Assembly (NCBI GenBank): GCA_001600875.1 | Contig: BCLD01000012.1 | Location: 556,287-620,286 of the forward strand | Length of the DNA stretch: 64,000 bases | Reading direction: 5' to 3' | Origin: Solicoccozyma terricola | Lineage: Eukaryota > Basidiomycota > Tremellomycetes > Filobasidiales > Piskurozymaceae | Shown here: positions 59,910-64,000 of the stretch, piece by piece | Numbering within the stretch: the stretch's first letter is position 1 | How the letters are laid out: each line of letters opens with the position of its first letter | The notes under the pieces: model-generated | Seen by the model: the letters and a program-made list of their open reading frames with translations, nothing else | What the model was told of the DNA's origin: nothing | Database searches by the model: none | Made by a program: the position numbers and the translations under genes

Positions 59910-62900
59910 TCAAGGGAGCACATAGAATGCCTCCGGTACGAATCTCTTCGGTCGTCTAGGACCTGTACCTTCCCCTTCGAGCTCTCTACTTCGTCTACTG
60001 AGGCTCTGTTGCGAAATCAGAAATGATCAGTCATGAGACGCCGCCGTAGCGATGCGATTGCCAGACTCACATCCTCATCCAATATCGGACCATCCCTAAT
60101 CAAAGTCCGCGCTCGAGTTGAACTCCGAGCTGATTCAGCTGGGTTTCCACGAGCTTGGAAGATCATCAAAGGACTAATGGCTTCAGCTTGCGTCATGAAT
60201 TTCGTCCAATTGATCGCAGAGTCGTCCTTGCGCACATCTTGATGCACAGCTTCGAGCTTGGTCAGATCTTGAGTAATTACGCCGCTGGAAGATTGAGGCA
60301 ATATTCCTCAGCTCAACCCTATTGGCGAATTCCGACGGGTTTTAACTCACATGAACGGCACAGCAGAAGCTCCCTCCGTGACATCGCGCATCAAAGCACT
60401 CCTATAACCCTGCCAAGCTCTCAAAGAGCTCATAAGGCTAATAAACCCCTCTTTCTCCACCTCCACGCCAGGACGGACGAGGGCATGTGTCTGAACGAGT
60501 CGACTGATGGCAGAGACGTTTAATCCAGATACTACAGCGTATAAAGACGGGTAATCTCGTAGTTTTCGGAGGTGGTGAGCGATTTGGACGAAACGTTCGA
60601 ACGCGCGTGCTCGATGTTTGGGTTTAGAATGCGCGATAACCATCGTGGACACCCTGCAGCAGTGATTTGGAAGGTTAAGGGTTGCGTTTTAAGCGCCAAA
60701 GTTATCCGTGGAACTTACCATCCTGCTACACGGTTGAAGTGAGCGACGCAAGCGGCAACCGGGCCGTCCTTTTCATGACCGACGACATGTCGAAGGCAAT
60801 CCCTTGGCTAATGGGAATTCCGACCGCCAATAAGCTAACACACTCAAAAGGTGAATCCTACCCTTCACTCACCTTGATTTGTGAGAACAACTCCCAGTCG
60901 ATCTTGCAGAGCTCAACAGCGATGGATATATCACTCTCTTCTGCGAATGTCGAGATCGCTCGAAGAAGGCTTCTGCCATCCACGAAATCCTCAGCTATAG
61001 ACCGCGAGCCCTCAGAGGATGCCCGAGATCGCTTCACTGGCTCCGATTCGCCGGATTCCCTCTTCATGACGAGTATCTCCTCCAGCCCAGCGTTCGCAGA
61101 ATTATCCGGCTTCTCCTGTCGACTTGATCGACGGGATTGTTCAGTTAGGGTCTCCGTTGCGGAAGAACTAAGGGGTCTTTCGATCTCTGTCCCATGAATA
61201 GGATTTGAAGGAGAGTGTTGGTTAGAGGCGATCGCTTCGAGAGTTGTATCGTCTAGTTCCGAATATAGGCTGGAAACTCGAGACTGGTGGCCAGCAAGAC
61301 TGTCTAGGTGCGTCTTGGCGGTTTCAGCCTCGGGGGTGATAGGACCATCTTTTACCGCCCAGCTCGTGTCTAGATCTCGGAGATCAGCGACCGTCTCCAA
61401 GAAGGAGGTGAGATCACCCGCTTGCATTCCAAGGTGAGTATGGTGAAGAATCTTTTGCAAGAAATCTTCGAGATATTCGACAGCTCCGGGGGTCGCAAAG
61501 TCACCGGGATAGACACGTGTCCAGTCAGAGACCGCGCTTGTGAGTCTGCCGGAGAAGCCAAGTATTAGCAGATCGTCATGGAGAGAAAACAAACCCACCA
61601 CTGCGCACCGTATAAAAGTCCATCGATTCCGCTCGCCAGTCGTGCGATCATCCTTTTCAACCTCTTCGAAACGCTCGAGTAATAACCGTATCAGAGTCTT
61701 GGGAAGACAAAATCGACGGTAGATGAGTAGGAAAGCATTGATAAATGCGTGATCTGAACGAGAGAGGATCGTCAGGCCACATGCCCTATCTCAGAAGCAC
61801 ACGACGCTCACCACTTCCAGAGCAAACTGCATCGAGGAACTTGTCATATAGCTCGGAGCGGATGGCGAACCGTGAATCAGTTATGGGGGCACTATAGGTG
61901 ATTGATTAGAGGAAGTGACATATAGCGGGTGCCTTCTTGACGCCAACGTACATAGTCATCGGCATACGGTCCAGTGTACCGCTATCAGTGGAAGAAACCA
62001 TCCGAACGACATCGTCCCGATGACTGCTATCCGCGTTGGTGACCTCGTCTTCATGTTCCGCTGGAGCTAGGAGGTGCAGTGGAGTGAAAGTCGAAGCCGA
62101 AGGAGACGCTAGGTCGGCGATGAACAAGCTCGAGCTGGACGAACTCGTACTCAGCGACGACGAAGGAGGTAGCCTCTGAGGTTGGCGCAGTGGCTGATGA
62201 ACATCCTTGCGCTCTGAGGACGTTTCCCACAGCATGGCACGCGTCCCCGTATCTGTCTCGTAGTCGCGTGTCTGAATGCCGTAGGGCACCGCCGGCCCTG
62301 CTTTGGGTTCCTTCATTTCTTTCGCGCGGGATTCTGAAAGAATCAGTCAAGGGTCAGCTTTTTGTGGAAATCTACGAGAAAGCAAAAGAGATCACGCACT
62401 CATCTCCCTTGAGATCGCTCTCAGCATCCACCCGAAAGATAGTTTCATCTTTTGTCTCCCTGCGTGAGCCAAAGTGGTAACCTCCACGAGACCCACACCA
62501 AACGGACTACCAATCTCATTACCTGCCGTCGCATCGATGGCTAGGACTACCCCCGGATCCGACTTGCAGGCGATGACAATAGTCGGCAGATTTAGGCAAA
62601 AAGTGTCTGAAAAAGTCGGGCGCAATTGGTCAACGCGGTCTTCAAAGCCAAAGACTGGACAAGACTCACTCAACACCTCTTTCACCCCACCCAGACTCGT
62701 AGCATCTAGCGCACTGTAGCACAGCATCGCCCCATCTATCTTGGGCAACGATTTGGGCCAAATTAAATCTCCCTCAGTCGGAAAGAGAACGTGTATGTCA
62801 ATCTCGAGGACTTCGATGGAGACGGAGCGAATACGTGGAGCATGTCCAGTCTCTACTTGAGCGGAATATGAGCTGACTATATGGGAGGATGACGATATCG

Positions 62901-64000
62901 TCAGAAGGTACGTTTGAAAGGGGGCTACCGATTGGAAGTGCAATGACACACCTTTCCCCTGACCGTTTGCCTCTGCCAGAACAAGCGGACCACTCAATCC
63001 CCAGCTTTTGAAAGCCCGCTTGATCACCGTCGACTTCCCTACCCCTCTCGCCCCCATCACTGCGATGACATAGTCTGCTGATGACTTGGGCGTGCTCTAA
63101 CACGCCGTCGTTCGACATCAGCAGGCGGCGATTCGCTGGGTCGCTTGTGAGGACTCACAGCCAACCCCCGCCACAGCGTAGTTTCCGCACTCCCACTCCC
63201 ACTCCTCTTTGGTCTCGTCCCATTTCCTGTTGGCGGACTCTCCCCAGCCTCTTTCGTCAAGCTTTCTTCGATTTCTTCATGCATAGCACGTTCATTTCGC
63301 CTTGCTTCCATCGGTACACGACCCGACCTTCCTCCGTCGGAATGCGCTCGATGTATCTTACTCCCATCTCTGTCTTTGTTACTTGGTGAGCCAGATGCAG
63401 ATGTGGAGTTTGAACGTGAGAGGTAGGATACGCGCTCTTCGCTTGGAGAAGGTTCACCGGACGACAGGAGGATCTCGTGGGAAAGAGCCGATCGTCCAAG
63501 TTGTGAATGGAATGCAGAGGGTCGGAGTGGTACTGGTCCTGCTACAGGTTCTGGTGGGGCATTATCAGGCGTTGGCGGGGTATGTCTTGCCTCATCGATG
63601 TGATCCGCGAGTCGCTTTGTGATATCATCCAAGGAAAAGGATGTTTGTAATGGAGATTTCCGAATCGGTGATGCTTCTCTTGATAGACTGATGGGATGTG
63701 AAGTGGGCGAGACGGATGGAGTAGGGTTGAGAGAGAGCTGAAGAGATGTATTGGTTCGTCTTGCCGAGCGAAACCGATCTCGGGAGGACCGCTCTGGTGC
63801 AAGAATGGAAGGAGAATGTGCTCTGTCGGGAGAAAGTGGAGGGAAGGAGAGTTGAAAGTCGACAGATGATGTATCAAGAGGAGGTCCGTAGATCTCATTC
63901 GATGAAGAACCACCACTGGAAGGTCCCTGTCCCGGTGCTTGTCCCGGTCCTACCAATCCTCTCGCTCTTGATATGGCGTCTGCATCGACCAGATGCATCT
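59910..64000 (-). CDS. Ras guanine-nucleotide exchange factor with N-terminal GTPase-like domain (partial)
   Basis: A long multi-exon gene running off the right edge. The first ~300 visible residues are Ser/Pro-rich and disordered. A P-loop domain follows: VIAVMGARGVGKSTVIKRAF (motif G1), IDGAMLCYSALD at the place of a beta-strand 4, and IACKSDPG resembling NKxD; no DxxG (G3) is visible. A linker leads to a Ras-GEF N domain (INAFLLIYRRFCLPKTLIRL) and a CDC25 catalytic domain: ELCKIDWELFSQIK, FNRVAGWVSTMVIAHSKP, RARAFERFVQIAHHLRKLRD and SGLNVSAISRLVQTHAL. The last exons hold TQAEAISPLMIF and a basic tail ending FVPEAFYVLP. It should activate a Ras-type GTPase at membranes. The true start may lie beyond the window. 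Confidence 0.85.

Overview
The window is nuclear DNA of a basidiomycete fungus, most likely a tremellomycete yeast of the Cryptococcus/Kwoniella kind. Genes are packed closely on both strands. Nearly every gene is cut by many short introns of about 45-90 nt, with GTGAGT/GTAAGT-type donors and TAG/CAG acceptors. The protein set is typical of that group. Because of the introns, most open reading frames are fragments, so genes were rebuilt here by following splice sites and family-conserved residues.

Layout. 0-4.2 kb: an intron-containing tRNA-Phe, a conserved fungal protein of unknown function (+) and a G-protein alpha subunit (-). 4.2-12.7 kb: a 1.7-kb leader/promoter stretch, a single-pass membrane protein (-), and an alpha/beta hydrolase (-) with unusually small exons. 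13-17 kb: glycerol-3-phosphate dehydrogenase (-) and a HAD phosphatase resembling glycerol-3-phosphatase (+), head to head. 17-25.5 kb: SLX9 (+), a class I sirtuin (-), a TMEM14-family protein (+), an AN1 zinc-finger protein (+) and an MFS transporter (-). 26-30 kb: a Bet1/Sft1-type SNARE (-) with an oversized repeat-bearing intron, and an SLC41/MgtE cation transporter (+). 30-43 kb: WAPL cohesin-release factor (-), clathrin heavy chain (-), 26S proteasome ATPase Rpt4 (+). 43-50 kb: a large disordered fungal protein (-) and an MRH4-like mitochondrial DEAD-box helicase (-). 51-64 kb: an Rxt3-domain protein (+), PMP3 (+), a DUF4048-like protein (-), and a Ras-GEF carrying an N-terminal P-loop GTPase-like domain (-, running to the window end).

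Most of these are unrelated housekeeping genes. One pair clearly works together: the dehydrogenase and the phosphatase are the two successive steps from dihydroxyacetone phosphate to glycerol and share one 748-bp intergenic region. The dehydrogenase carries a one-base frame break in this sequence. Other points of interest are a 5-nt internal exon in the hydrolase gene, a SNARE gene with an 8-nt start exon and a 12-nt internal exon, a degenerate ~24-nt hairpin-like array in that SNARE's 642-nt intron, and the GTPase-like/Ras-GEF fusion. I see no mobile element with an intact coding region, no CRISPR array and no secondary-metabolite cluster.
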